52,219 bases of DNA from JBDUDK01 sp040002995 (GTDB taxonomy: Bacteria > Actinomycetota > Acidimicrobiia > Acidimicrobiales > Ilumatobacteraceae): positions 1 to 52,219 of the forward strand of contig JBDUDK010000040.1 in NCBI GenBank assembly GCA_040002995.1, written 5' to 3'. Shown here piece after piece: positions 31,874-40,302 of the stretch (position 1 is the stretch's first letter; each line of letters opens with the position of its first letter). The notes under the pieces are model-generated. The model was not told the DNA's origin, ran no database searches, and saw only the letters and a list, made by a program, of their open reading frames with translations. The translations under genes and the position numbers were made by a program.

Positions 31874-31959
31874 GAGTGCCCCTTTGTCGTGTGGATATTC
31901 GGGGCGTGTCGTACCCGTACCGATCACGATTCACACCGGATTAGCCGAATCTTGATGCA

Positions 31960-31979
31960 GCCGCAACGTCAGTTGCGGC
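31960..31979. promoter_or_regulatory. 8-bp perfect inverted repeat between divergent genes
   Basis: The arms GCCGCAAC (31960-31967) and GTTGCGGC (31972-31979) pair perfectly around GTCA, with two more G-C pairs possible after a mismatch. It lies in the 269-base region between the DUF6458-like gene and the DUF35/thiolase pair, which run in opposite directions, so it is not a terminator for either. An operator or an RNA hairpin in the thiolase leader is possible. The rest of the region shows no gene. Confidence 0.45.
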
Positions 31980-32142
31980 AGCGAGTTCGCCGCGCCGGCG
32001 CAGGCCGACGGTGAGTCCGCGGGTGCGGTCGCGGTGGGGGGACGACTTTCGGCGTAGAGAGCGGTCATCCCCTCCGACCGGCTGTCAGTACCACTGAATA
32101 CGGTCCTCGTTTGGATGGGACCTGGGACAGCTATGACAAAGT

Positions 32143-32544
32143 GTGGCTGTGACGGCTACCGCGATTCCCTTCGTCGATTATCTGGTGCTCGATCCGCAAC
32201 CGCACCTCGTCGCCAATGAATGCACGTCGTGTGGGGCGAAGTTCTTCGACCACCGCGTGGCCTGCGCGAGTTGCGAGAGCGACGAGTTCCGCAAGGTCGA
32301 TGTCGCGACGGCGGGCGAAGTCAAGGCCTTCACGATCGTGTCACTGGCGGCGCCTGGTATCCCGGTGCCGTTTGTGGCCGCCGTCGTCGACTGCGACGGC
32401 ACGAGCGTGAAGGGCAACATCATCAACACCGAGCCCGACGCCGAGCACGTCCGCCTCGGCATGAAGGTGCGGCTGGCCATTACTTCCGTCGGCTTCGACG
32501 ATGACGGCGTCGAGGCCATCAACTACGGCTTCGAACCCGTTTGA
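32143..32544 (+). CDS. DUF35 zinc-ribbon/OB-fold protein, partner of the thiolase
   Basis: A 133-residue protein. ECTSCGAKFFDHRVACASC (residues 26-44) is a four-cysteine zinc ribbon. The remainder, AGEVKAFTIVSLAAPGIPVP then MKVRLAITSVGF, is an OB fold. DUF35 proteins bind next to thiolases, hydroxyacyl-CoA synthases or ketoacyl transferases and channel CoA intermediates. The next gene is such a thiolase 15 bases downstream, so a heterocomplex is very likely. GTG 32143 is the first start; GTG 32149 is nearly as good. Confidence 0.88.
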   Translation: MAVTATAIPFVDYLVLDPQPHLVANECTSCGAKFFDHRVACASCESDEFRKVDVATAGEVKAFTIVSLAAPGIPVPFVAAVVDCDGTSVKGNIINTEPDAEHVRLGMKVRLAITSVGFDDDGVEAINYGFEPV

Positions 32545-32559
32545 GAGGGGCGCAGATTC

Positions 32560-33765
32560 ATGGCAAATGACGACATCTGGATCCTCGGGATCAACATGAC
32601 CAAGTTCGGCAAGCATCCCGACAAGGACGCGGTCGACCTTGGGGCCCAGGCGGCGCGCGCCGCGCTCAAGGACGGTGGCGTGACGATGAAGGACATGGGG
32701 GTCTTGGCCGCCGGAAACCTTTTGGGTGCAGGAAGCTTTGGCCAGCAGTTGCAGAAGGCGATAGGCCAGACAGGCATACCCGTTTACAACGTCGCCAACG
32801 CGTGCGCGACGGGGGCCACTGCCCTCCGCACGGTGATCATGGCCGTGAAGGCGGGTGAGTGCGACATGGGCTTGGCGGTCGGCGTCGAGAAGTTGGCCGG
32901 CGCCGGTCTCCTCGGGGGGGGCGGCGTGGCGAAGAGCGATGCGAAGAAGTGGGAGCCCGCCGGCAAGTTCGGTGCCGTCGGTCCGGTCGACGGGCGCATC
33001 GGCACGAACACCATGCCCGGCGTTTTCGCGCAGGTCGGCATGGAGTACGGCCACAAGTACGGCGGCACGAGCTTCGACCTCTTCGCCCGGATCAGCGAGA
33101 AGAATCATGCCCACTCGACGCTAAACCCGTTGGCTGCGTACCAGAAGCAGTTCACCGTCGACGAGATCAAGAACGACGTGATGATCGCGTACCCGAACAC
33201 GCGGTCGATGTGCTCCGCCAACTGCGATGGCGGCGCCGCCGCGGTGGTGGTGTCGGGCGAGCGACTTCGGTCGCTCTCGGGCGAGCAGCAGCGGCGCGCC
33301 GTCCGCATCCGGGCTTCAGTGCTGACGTCCGACCCGTGGCAGGAGGCGTGCCAGATCCTTCCCGACGTCAACACGCTCACCCGCAACGCCGCCCGGCAGG
33401 CCTACGAGCAAAGTGGCGTGTCGCCGGACGACCTCGACCTCGTCGAGCTGCACGACTGCTTCGCGACAGCGGAGCTCGTGCACTACGACAACTTGATGCT
33501 CTGCCCCGAGGGCGGGGCTGTCGACTTCTTCGAGTCGGGCAAGCCGCGGCGCGACGGCGACATGCCGGTCAACGTGTCGGGCGGCCTGCAGTCGAAGGGA
33601 CACCCGATCTCGGCGACCGGCATCGCGAACGTGTGGGAGATCTGCCACCACCTCCGCGGCGAGGCGGGCGACCGCCAGATTGAGAACGCCAAGGTGGGTC
33701 TTGCGCACGTCATCGGCCTCGGCTCAGCCTGCGGCGTGCACATCCTTGAACGCTCAGCTCTCTGA
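32560..33765 (+). CDS. thiolase family protein (SCP2/acetyl-CoA acetyltransferase-like)
   Basis: A 401-residue protein. The nucleophilic Cys is in NACATGAT (Cys92). The second active-site motif is ELHDCFATAELV, where HD replaces the usual NE, and the third is QSKGHPISATG with the catalytic His. This arrangement is the sterol-carrier-protein-type thiolase/lipid-transfer thiolase subfamily, which often works with a DUF35 protein to cleave side chains of sterols or aromatic acyl-CoAs. ATG 32560 is preceded by GAGGGGCG. The last 12 bases overlap the end of the convergent metallo-beta-lactamase gene. The DUF35 pairing strengthens the assignment. Confidence 0.92.
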   Translation: MANDDIWILGINMTKFGKHPDKDAVDLGAQAARAALKDGGVTMKDMGVLAAGNLLGAGSFGQQLQKAIGQTGIPVYNVANACATGATALRTVIMAVKAGECDMGLAVGVEKLAGAGLLGGGGVAKSDAKKWEPAGKFGAVGPVDGRIGTNTMPGVFAQVGMEYGHKYGGTSFDLFARISEKNHAHSTLNPLAAYQKQFTVDEIKNDVMIAYPNTRSMCSANCDGGAAAVVVSGERLRSLSGEQQRRAVRIRASVLTSDPWQEACQILPDVNTLTRNAARQAYEQSGVSPDDLDLVELHDCFATAELVHYDNLMLCPEGGAVDFFESGKPRRDGDMPVNVSGGLQSKGHPISATGIANVWEICHHLRGEAGDRQIENAKVGLAHVIGLGSACGVHILERSAL

Positions 33766-34629
33766 CGTATCCGAGCCGCCAGGACTCGAGGATCCTACGT
33801 CGAACGTGTCGCCTTCGCGCGCGGGCGTGAAGGCGAACTTCTCGTCGTGCCTTCCCGCAGTTTCGCTGAACAGGGCGTCGAGGGTGTTGTCGTCATGTCC
33901 AGGGTCGTGATGGAACGGCATCAGATGTTTAACGTTCGCGAGTCGGGCCAACGCGAGCGCGTGGCCGAGGGTGCTGTGCCCCCACCCGACGCGCTGTGCG
34001 TACTCGTCGTTGGTGTACTGAGCGTCGTGGAGCAACAGATCAACGTTGTCTGCGATCTCGAGACCCGAACACCATTCGGGCGAGTCAGCGAAGTCGCGGC
34101 ACGCCAGCATCGGTTCGTGGTCGGGGAGGTACGCCAGGCTCCCGTGTCCGTCGTCCAGCCGGTAGCCGACGGTCGGCCCCGGGTGGCTAACGAGCGCGGT
34201 GTGGACCGTGAAGCCCGGGACTTCGACGCACCCCTCGTTGAGGTCGTACAGATGTAGATCGCAGGGCAACTCGAGCAATCGGACCGGAAACAGCGGCGGC
34301 GACATGTAGCGGGACAAGCGCGTCCGTAGGTCCGCGGTGGCGGAGCCTGGTCCCCAGATGTGCACCTCAAAGCCGGAGCGGAACAGCGGGGGGAAGAACC
34401 CGAGGCCTTGGATGTGGTCCAGGTGGAGGTGCGTCAACAAAATGTCGACGCGGCGCACATCGTCCGAAAGCTCGACCCCCATGAGACGTAGGCCGGTGCC
34501 CGCATCGAGCACGACTCTCGTGTCTGGCTCGGTCTGCAGTTCGACGCAGGAGGTGTTGCCGCCGTACCGGACAGTGTCGGGTCCCGGTGTGGCTTGGGAG
34601 CCGCGGGTACCCCACAGGGTGACCTTCAC
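33754..34629 (-). CDS. metallo-beta-lactamase-fold hydrolase
   Basis: A 291-residue protein starting at GTG 34629, preceded by GGGAGGAG. The zinc motif is THLHLDHIQG (His67, His69, Asp71, His72). Further ligands appear as SHPGP, LLHDAQYTND (bridging Asp) and the FHHDPGHDD end. The opening VTLWGTRGSQATPGP resembles PAS- or receiver-linked phosphodiesterase-like members of the superfamily rather than beta-lactamases. It is translationally coupled (GTGA) to the PAS gene upstream. Possible substrates are cyclic nucleotides, phosphodiesters or lactones. The sequence alone cannot choose. Confidence 0.86.
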   Translation of the reverse strand: MKVTLWGTRGSQATPGPDTVRYGGNTSCVELQTEPDTRVVLDAGTGLRLMGVELSDDVRRVDILLTHLHLDHIQGLGFFPPLFRSGFEVHIWGPGSATADLRTRLSRYMSPPLFPVRLLELPCDLHLYDLNEGCVEVPGFTVHTALVSHPGPTVGYRLDDGHGSLAYLPDHEPMLACRDFADSPEWCSGLEIADNVDLLLHDAQYTNDEYAQRVGWGHSTLGHALALARLANVKHLMPFHHDPGHDDNTLDALFSETAGRHDEKFAFTPAREGDTFDVGSSSPGGSDTSES

Positions 34630-35012
34630 GGCTCCTCCCAGAAGATCGCGGCCGCCCCGAGGTGTTCTCCCCATTGCCCTTTGAGCGGGAAGGCTGTGAC
34701 TGTGAGTCGGCGACGCTTGCCGTCAAGCCCGCGTATCCACATGTCGCTGTGCGCCGGTCTGCCCTGTTGCACCGCGATGGCCAACGGCAGTTTGTCGGGC
34801 GGGATGGGGATGCCCCGGCCGTTGGTCGGGGTGAACACTGTTGACCATTCGGCAAAGGGCATCATGCCCGTCTCGTCGAAGCGGCTACCCAAAAGACTTT
34901 CGGCCGGTTCGTTATAGAAGAGCAGATCACCCGCGGCGTCGATGACGAAAATGGGAGTAGCGAGATGACCCGCCAGTTCGCGCATCAAGATCACCTCGAT
35001 CGGGTGCGTCAT
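34626..35012 (-). CDS. stand-alone PAS domain protein
   Basis: A 128-residue protein that is essentially one PAS domain. ELAGHLATPIFVIDAAGDLL and NEPAESLLGSRFDE form the first strands and helix, with MPFAEWSTVFTPTNG in the core. WIRGLDGKRRRLTVTAFPLK and the final GAAAIFWEE are the later strands. There is no kinase, GGDEF or DNA-binding part, so output must go through a partner. The GTGA overlap with the metallo-hydrolase makes that gene the obvious candidate. PAS domains sense redox state, light or small ligands, with FAD or heme in some. The start ATG at 35012 has no visible ribosome binding site. Confidence 0.85.
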   Translation of the reverse strand: MTHPIEVILMRELAGHLATPIFVIDAAGDLLFYNEPAESLLGSRFDETGMMPFAEWSTVFTPTNGRGIPIPPDKLPLAIAVQQGRPAHSDMWIRGLDGKRRRLTVTAFPLKGQWGEHLGAAAIFWEEP

Positions 35013-35432
35013 CGAGCACTCACGATACGTGTCGCGTCAGCACGCGACTATCAACGAGCGGCTGTCAACACAGCCCCTTGCGTTGCTTTCGGAGGCATTC
35101 CTCGCACGGCTCACCCGTGCTCGGCTTGGTGGTGTAGCGAAAGAAGTTCGATGTCGGGTACCTCCTACAAACCGCGCAGAAATGCACGATCTTGCTGCCA
35201 GCCTTTCTCCGGTATTCCATCTCCATGCCGACCCCCAGGCGCGTCGAGCTCTCCCGCGTCTATGACACCGCCGGCCTCGGATTCGCGACATCGGCCCGTG
35301 TGTTTTTTCGAGGCGGGCTTGACGACTCTTGCTCAACGGAGCGATAAAGGTGGCCGCCCGACGTGGCCGATCATGTCAGCGGCCCCGTCCCCCAACATCG
35401 CGCCCGGAACTGGTCTGCTAGGAAGACTCCCG
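35013..35432. other. 420-base gene-free region between the PAS and SRPBCC genes
   Basis: The two genes are divergent, so both promoters must be here. A perfect TTGACA occurs on the minus strand at 35068-35063, but no good -10 lies at standard distance. The short frames, including one with cysteine-poor basic residues on the minus strand, have no support. AGGAAG before 35433 is the ribosome binding site of the SRPBCC gene. Confidence 0.45.
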
Positions 35433-36026
35433 ATGGAGCGGCGCCTCTCTGTACAACGAGCGATCGCCGCCGAGCCCGCGGCCATCTTCGAGATCCTGAG
35501 AAGTCCGGGCGGACACGTCGCCATCGATGCCTCGGGCATGTTGATGTCGGCGTCGGGTGACAAGACGACGGGCGTCGGTGATCGGTTCGACGTCAACATG
35601 GACCGTGAGTCACTGCAGGACTATCCGCTCGGCGAGTACAAGGTCACCGTCGTGATCTCACGGTTCGAGCCCGACCGCGCCATTGCCTGGACCGTCGACG
35701 GCGTGATCCAACCACCCATCGGTCATGTCTACGGCTACGAACTCGAGCCGATCGAGGGCGGAACGATGGTGACCTCCTACTACGACTGGTCGAACATCAA
35801 CGAGGCCTACAAGGACGTCGCGGCGAACATCTTCCCGGTGATCTCCGAGACCAACTTGCGCGCCACCCTCGGGATTCTCGCCCGCGTCGCCGCCCCTGGC
35901 CGTGGACGTCCGGGCGCCACCTCCACACCCAAGGGCGGTGTCGCCGTCAACGCGGCCGATACCCGACCTGCCGCCGGCCTCCATGATCGTTCCGACGGAC
36001 GCCTGCGGCTCGACCCGCCGTCATAG
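35433..36026 (+). CDS. SRPBCC (polyketide cyclase/START-like) family protein
   Basis: A 197-residue protein. MERRLSVQRAIAAEPAAIFE (residues 1-20) is the standard opening of the SRPBCC helix-grip fold. PLGEYKVTVVISRFEPDRAI, AWTVDGVIQPPIGHVYGYEL and MVTSYYDWSNI are the beta-strands lining the cavity. The C-terminal 45 residues are Ala/Gly/Arg-rich and probably disordered. Such proteins bind hydrophobic ligands or cyclise polyketides. Function unknown. A longer in-frame extension from 34965 runs opposite the PAS gene and is rejected. The stop overlaps the convergent thiamine enzyme by six bases. Confidence 0.83.
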   Translation: MERRLSVQRAIAAEPAAIFEILRSPGGHVAIDASGMLMSASGDKTTGVGDRFDVNMDRESLQDYPLGEYKVTVVISRFEPDRAIAWTVDGVIQPPIGHVYGYELEPIEGGTMVTSYYDWSNINEAYKDVAANIFPVISETNLRATLGILARVAAPGRGRPGATSTPKGGVAVNAADTRPAAGLHDRSDGRLRLDPPS

Positions 36027-38372
36027 GCCGTCGACCGGACCGTCGATCAGGTCCCATGCGGCCCCGACGATCGTGTCGGTGTCGATGCCATAGTGCCGGT
36101 AGAGGTCGCCGATGTCGCCTACCTGACCGAAGTCGCTCACGCCGAGATTCGCGATGCGCGCACCGGTGACGCCGGCGAGGAACGACAGCGTGTGCGGGTG
36201 ACCGTCGAGCACGGTGACGATCGGCGAGCGACGCGCCGTCGGCAACAACACATCGAGAATCCGGTGGGAGCCGCTTGTCAGTGCCTGACGAGCTTGCAGC
36301 GCGCGGAACACGAGGTTGGCCGAGGTCAGGCAGACGACGTCGATGGCGAGGCCGGCCGCCTCGAGTTGGTCCGCCGCGGCGAGAACTTCGGGCATCACGG
36401 CGCCCATACCGACGATCGTGATGTGGGGTGGACCGCTAGAGCGCCGGAGTGAATAGCCCCCGGCCAATGCGTGGCGCCGCCGCCGCTCGCGCTGACCGGC
36501 ATCGGTTGGTATCGCGGCGAGGGATTGATCGATGGGCCGCGTGCTGAGTCGGAAGTACGCCGATGTACCACCGGCCTTGCCGAGCTGCGCGAGCGCGTGC
36601 AGCATCGTCCATTCAAGGTCCTGCGCGAAGCACGGCTCCCAGCCGATGCACTGTGGTTGTTCGACGCCGATCGACGGCGTGATGATCGACTGATGGGCGC
36701 CGCCTTCGGGCGCCAGGGTGATTCCCGATGGCGTGCCGACGAGGATCGACTGGCCGCCGCCGTAGATCCCGAACGACCACTGTTCAAGAGCACGGGTGAC
36801 GAACGGGTCGTAGATCGTGCCGACCGGCAACAACCGCTGGCCCCACCTGGACCACGTTGCGCCGAGCTCGGCCAGTAGCCCGGCGAGGTTGCCCTCCGCG
36901 ATGCCGAGCTCGATGTGCTGGCCGGCGGTGCCTTCGCGCCACTTGATCAACATCTCGGCGTCGTCGGAGAACCAGTCGGGGCGGTCCTGCATGTTCCAGA
37001 TACCGACGCGGTTGATCCATGAGCCGAGATTGGTCGAGGACGCGACGTCGGGGCTCACCGTGACGACACGCGCCGCGACGGGGGGAGCAACGTGAGTGAG
37101 GTCGACGAAGAACCGGCCGAGTGCCTGTTGGGTCGACACCTGCGGCGCATGTCTTCGATCGAGTTCGGTAGGCACGGCGAATTCGTCCGCGGCCGGCTCG
37201 AGAGTGAGCGGGTCGTCTCGTCGTAACCGCGCCGCGACGATCGAGCACAGCTCGGCCTCGGGGGAATCGGGAGGGAACGGGGCCCAAGGGTCGTCGGGAT
37301 CGGCGCCGAGTTCGGCGGCGAGCGCTCGCCATTGGCCGGGCGACAGCAGCGCCGAGTGGTTCGCCGGATGCCCCTGGGTGGGCAGTCCCCGTGCCTTGAT
37401 CGTGTAGGCAAAAACAACGGAGGGACGGTCAGGGGTGCGGTCGGCTTGCGCGTAGGCCTCGATGAGATCCGCGATGTCGTGCCCGCCGAGATCGCGGACT
37501 GCCGACGCGACCTCGTTGTCATCGACGTCGGCCAGCAAGCGCTTCAGGTTGACGCCCGTGACCGGGTCACTGGTGAGGCGGTCACGGGCCTCGCCAACTG
37601 GTGAACGCAGCAAGCGCTGGTACTCCTCGTTGCTCATCGTGTCGATGCGTTGACGCAGCGCGTCACCGTCGGCGCGGTCGAACAGTTCGCGCAGCTGGCG
37701 CCCATACTTGACGCTGATCGTCTGCCAGCCCGCGGCCGCGAACATCGCGCCTATGCGGCCCGCGGCGATGTCGGGCACGACGCGATCGAGCGACTGCCGA
37801 TTCAGATCGACTATCCACAGCACCTCGCCCAGCCGGGGGACCTGCGGATCGACCAGTGCCTCCCAGATCGCCCCCTCGTCGAGTTCGGCGTCTCCGAGTA
37901 TCGCGATGTGACGTCCACCGTCGGCGGGACCTCCGTGGTCGGTGATGTAGCGCTTCGCGAGCGCGCTCCAGATCGTGGCGGTGGCGCCAATGCCAACGGA
38001 CCCCGTCGAGTAGTCGACGACATCAGGGTCCTTGGTGCGGCTCGGGTAGCTCTGCAAGCCGTGGAACGCGCGCAGCTCAGTGAGATAGCGCCGCTCGAGC
38101 CCGCCGAGGAGGAAATTGATCGAGTGGAGCACCGGTGACGCGTGCGGCTTGACCGACACCCGATCGCCGGCGCGCAGGTTCCCGAAGTAGAGCGACGTCA
38201 TGATGCCGACCATCGACGCCGACGACGCTTGATGGCCGCCGACCTTGATGCCCGACGGATTCGCACGCACGTGGTTGGCGTGATGCACCATGCTCGTGGC
38301 CAACCAGAGCACTCTGCGCTCTACGCGTTCGAGCAGTTCGATATCGCTTTCAGCGAATTCGGTGTCTGTCAC
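36021..38372 (-). CDS. AceE-like/transketolase-family thiamine diphosphate enzyme
   Basis: A 783-residue protein. KVGGHQASSASMVGIMTSLY, KPHASPVLHSINFLLGGLE and YSTGSVGIGATATIWSAL match the homodimeric pyruvate dehydrogenase E1 (AceE) pattern. The ThDP motif is GDA (160-162) followed by 26-29 residues and LNRQS. Residues 430-620 form the pyrimidine-binding domain (ELGIAEGNLAGLLAELGATW, GGAHQSIITPSIGV), and 650-783 the C-terminal transketolase domain. It is about 100 residues shorter than AceE, and no E2/E3 genes are in the window. It is known in actinobacteria as a pyruvate dehydrogenase-like or transketolase-like protein; the keto-acid substrate is unknown. It overlaps the ligase gene by four bases. 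Confidence 0.88.
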   Translation of the reverse strand: MTDTEFAESDIELLERVERRVLWLATSMVHHANHVRANPSGIKVGGHQASSASMVGIMTSLYFGNLRAGDRVSVKPHASPVLHSINFLLGGLERRYLTELRAFHGLQSYPSRTKDPDVVDYSTGSVGIGATATIWSALAKRYITDHGGPADGGRHIAILGDAELDEGAIWEALVDPQVPRLGEVLWIVDLNRQSLDRVVPDIAAGRIGAMFAAAGWQTISVKYGRQLRELFDRADGDALRQRIDTMSNEEYQRLLRSPVGEARDRLTSDPVTGVNLKRLLADVDDNEVASAVRDLGGHDIADLIEAYAQADRTPDRPSVVFAYTIKARGLPTQGHPANHSALLSPGQWRALAAELGADPDDPWAPFPPDSPEAELCSIVAARLRRDDPLTLEPAADEFAVPTELDRRHAPQVSTQQALGRFFVDLTHVAPPVAARVVTVSPDVASSTNLGSWINRVGIWNMQDRPDWFSDDAEMLIKWREGTAGQHIELGIAEGNLAGLLAELGATWSRWGQRLLPVGTIYDPFVTRALEQWSFGIYGGGQSILVGTPSGITLAPEGGAHQSIITPSIGVEQPQCIGWEPCFAQDLEWTMLHALAQLGKAGGTSAYFRLSTRPIDQSLAAIPTDAGQRERRRRHALAGGYSLRRSSGPPHITIVGMGAVMPEVLAAADQLEAAGLAIDVVCLTSANLVFRALQARQALTSGSHRILDVLLPTARRSPIVTVLDGHPHTLSFLAGVTGARIANLGVSDFGQVGDIGDLYRHYGIDTDTIVGAAWDLIDGPVDGL

Positions 38373-39856
38373 GACGTTTGGGTATCGGTAGGCGGGCGAC
38401 GTTCTGCCACCAACGCGCTCCGGCGGACCTTGCCGGCGTCGTCGCGCACCGTGTCGATCGTGAATTCGAATGAGCGCGGCACTTTGTAGCGGACGATCCG
38501 CTCACCGAGGAACCGTCGCAACTCGTCTTGGTCGATGCCGGTGACTCCCACTAATGGGTCGACCTGTACGACGGCGTGGATCCGCTTACCGAGATCGTCG
38601 TCCGGTAACCCGATCACCGCGCTCGACAGCACGGCGGGGTGTTCGGCGAGCGCGCTCTCGACCTCGGCCGGGTAGATGTTCGCGCCGCCCGACAGGATCA
38701 TGTCGCTCTTCCGGTCGCCGAGGAATAGATAGCGGTCGGCGTCGAACCAGCCCATGTCGCCCAGGCTCTCCCACCTGTCGGCGATTCGGTGCGCCTCGGC
38801 GCCGACATATTGATAGGTCGGGGCCTCGGTGGTGGATCGCATGAAGACCTCGCCCATCTCCCCGGCAGGCAGGTCTTCGTGAGTTTCGGGATCGAGCACA
38901 CGCATCTCCCCGCCGACCACTCGGCCAACGGAACCCGGGTGGGCAACCCACTCGTCGCCGCGGATGATCGTGTACGCCTGACCTTCGGTTCCGCCGTAGA
39001 GCTCGTAGATGCGCTCGGCACCCACCCAATCGATCCACGCCCACTTGCACCAGACCGGACACGGCGCGGCCATATGCCACACATGAGTCAGCGACGACAG
39101 ATCGAACCCGGCCCGCTCGGCCTCCGGGAGCCGCACGATGCGGCTCATCATCGTCGGGACCAACAGCACCAGCCCGATTCGGTGCCGATCGATCATCTGG
39201 AGCGTGGCCAGCGCGTCGAACTTCGGAAGGACGGCTACGTGATTGCCGCCGAAAAGGCCGAGGGAGCTGACCATGAAGCCGGCGTTGTGGTAGAGCGGCC
39301 CTGGGACCGCGACTGCACCATCGCAGTAGATCCCGAAGATGCTGCCCGGTCCGGCATCGTCGAACTCGGCGCCGGTTCCCGAAAGGATCAGCTTCGGTCG
39401 GCCGGTTGAGCCGCCGCTCGTGGGCGCCTTCCAGGTGGGCGAGACGGCCTCTGGCAGATCGTCGGCCGACAACGCCTGGTCCGGTTGCCAACCAGGGGCC
39501 AGCACGTTTCGGGTCGGATGGGCCTCGGGATCGGCGCCGACCACCAGCGCGCTGTCCGCGAGCTCCACGATGGCCTGGCGCTCCCGGTCGGGCAGCCGGT
39601 GCGAAACAGGCTGGGGAACCGCGCCGAGCTTCCAGCTCGCGACGGCCGCTTCCAGGAACGCAACCGAGTTCGGTAGCGCGATGGTGACCAAGGAGCCCGT
39701 TCGCACGCCCAACTCGGCGAACGCTCGCGCCATTCGATTCGTGCGCTCGCGAAGCTGGGACCGAGTGACCGTTACGGCGTCGCAGGTGATGGCGGGGGCG
39801 TCGGGATCCCGGTCCGCGGCGAGATTGAGAAGAGCCGGCACCGAGCGCATCGTCAT
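38369..39856 (-). CDS. AMP-forming acyl-CoA synthetase (fatty/bile/aryl acid-CoA ligase type)
   Basis: A 495-residue ANL-superfamily enzyme. The P-loop-like motif is TSGGSTGRPK (146-155). Further motifs are YELYGGTEGQAYT, the hinge/AMP-binding DMGWFDADRYLFLGDRKSDM and the catalytic lysine near DDAGKVRRSA (Lys476). The domain order is N-terminal adenylation then C-terminal swinging domain. The pattern of the bile acid-CoA ligase-like group fits, but the acid is undetermined. It activates a carboxylic acid to acyl-AMP and then acyl-CoA. The four-base overlap with the thiamine enzyme suggests joint expression. The start is ATG 39856. Confidence 0.92.
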   Translation of the reverse strand: MTMRSVPALLNLAADRDPDAPAITCDAVTVTRSQLRERTNRMARAFAELGVRTGSLVTIALPNSVAFLEAAVASWKLGAVPQPVSHRLPDRERQAIVELADSALVVGADPEAHPTRNVLAPGWQPDQALSADDLPEAVSPTWKAPTSGGSTGRPKLILSGTGAEFDDAGPGSIFGIYCDGAVAVPGPLYHNAGFMVSSLGLFGGNHVAVLPKFDALATLQMIDRHRIGLVLLVPTMMSRIVRLPEAERAGFDLSSLTHVWHMAAPCPVWCKWAWIDWVGAERIYELYGGTEGQAYTIIRGDEWVAHPGSVGRVVGGEMRVLDPETHEDLPAGEMGEVFMRSTTEAPTYQYVGAEAHRIADRWESLGDMGWFDADRYLFLGDRKSDMILSGGANIYPAEVESALAEHPAVLSSAVIGLPDDDLGKRIHAVVQVDPLVGVTGIDQDELRRFLGERIVRYKVPRSFEFTIDTVRDDAGKVRRSALVAERRPPTDTQTS

Positions 39857-39956
39857 GTCGGATCACGATATTCACGTTGACCCATCGTCCCGGCAATCAC
39901 GGTTTGCGACTCGCGCCATCGGGTAGAAGCAAGGCAACTCCCGAAGGAGGCCCGAA

Positions 39957-40301
39957 ATGGGTACGACCAAGCAGAGGGAGGCGGCGCGACGCAACCTCAC
40001 CAAGGCACGCGCCGCCGTAAAGAAGCGTGCGAAACCCAAGTCGAAGGGGATGAGCACCGCCAAGCAGAACGACCTTCCTAAGAGCGCCTTCGCGTTCCCC
40101 GAGGCCCGCAAGGAGCCGATCATCGACGCCGCCCACGTCCGCAACGCCATCGCTCGGTTCGACCAAGTCGAAGATGTCAGCGATGCCGCGCGTGATCGGG
40201 CGTGGCATCGCATCAAGAGCGCCGCCAAGAAGTACGACATCGAGATCGAGGCCGACAACTGGCGCGATCTCTTTGTGGGCGGCAAATCCAAGAAGCGCTG
40301 A
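39957..40301 (+). CDS. small basic protein, DUF6582-like
   Basis: A 114-residue protein. The N-terminal 45 residues are Lys/Arg/Ala-rich (AARRNLTKARAAVKKRAK), as in a histone-like or RNA-binding tail. The central FAFPEARKEPIIDAAHVRNA and DQVEDVSDAARDRAW form a compact helical domain seen in the DUF6582 group, followed by IKSAAKKYDIEIEADNWRDL. AAGGAGG precedes the ATG. Nucleic acid binding is likely for the tail but untested. Its stop is two bases from the end of the convergent ROK gene. The gene is divergent from the acyl-CoA ligase. Confidence 0.8.
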   Translation: MGTTKQREAARRNLTKARAAVKKRAKPKSKGMSTAKQNDLPKSAFAFPEARKEPIIDAAHVRNAIARFDQVEDVSDAARDRAWHRIKSAAKKYDIEIEADNWRDLFVGGKSKKR

Positions 40302-40302
40302 T

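Noticed and set aside
35063..35068. TTGACA considered as a promoter for the PAS gene
   Set aside because: No acceptable -10 at 16-18 bases; a single perfect hexamer is weak evidence at this length.
38586..39896. 436-codon minus-strand frame
   Set aside because: It shares the strand with the acyl-CoA ligase but is in another frame and Arg/Ala/Gly-rich. The ligase frame contains the ANL motifs.
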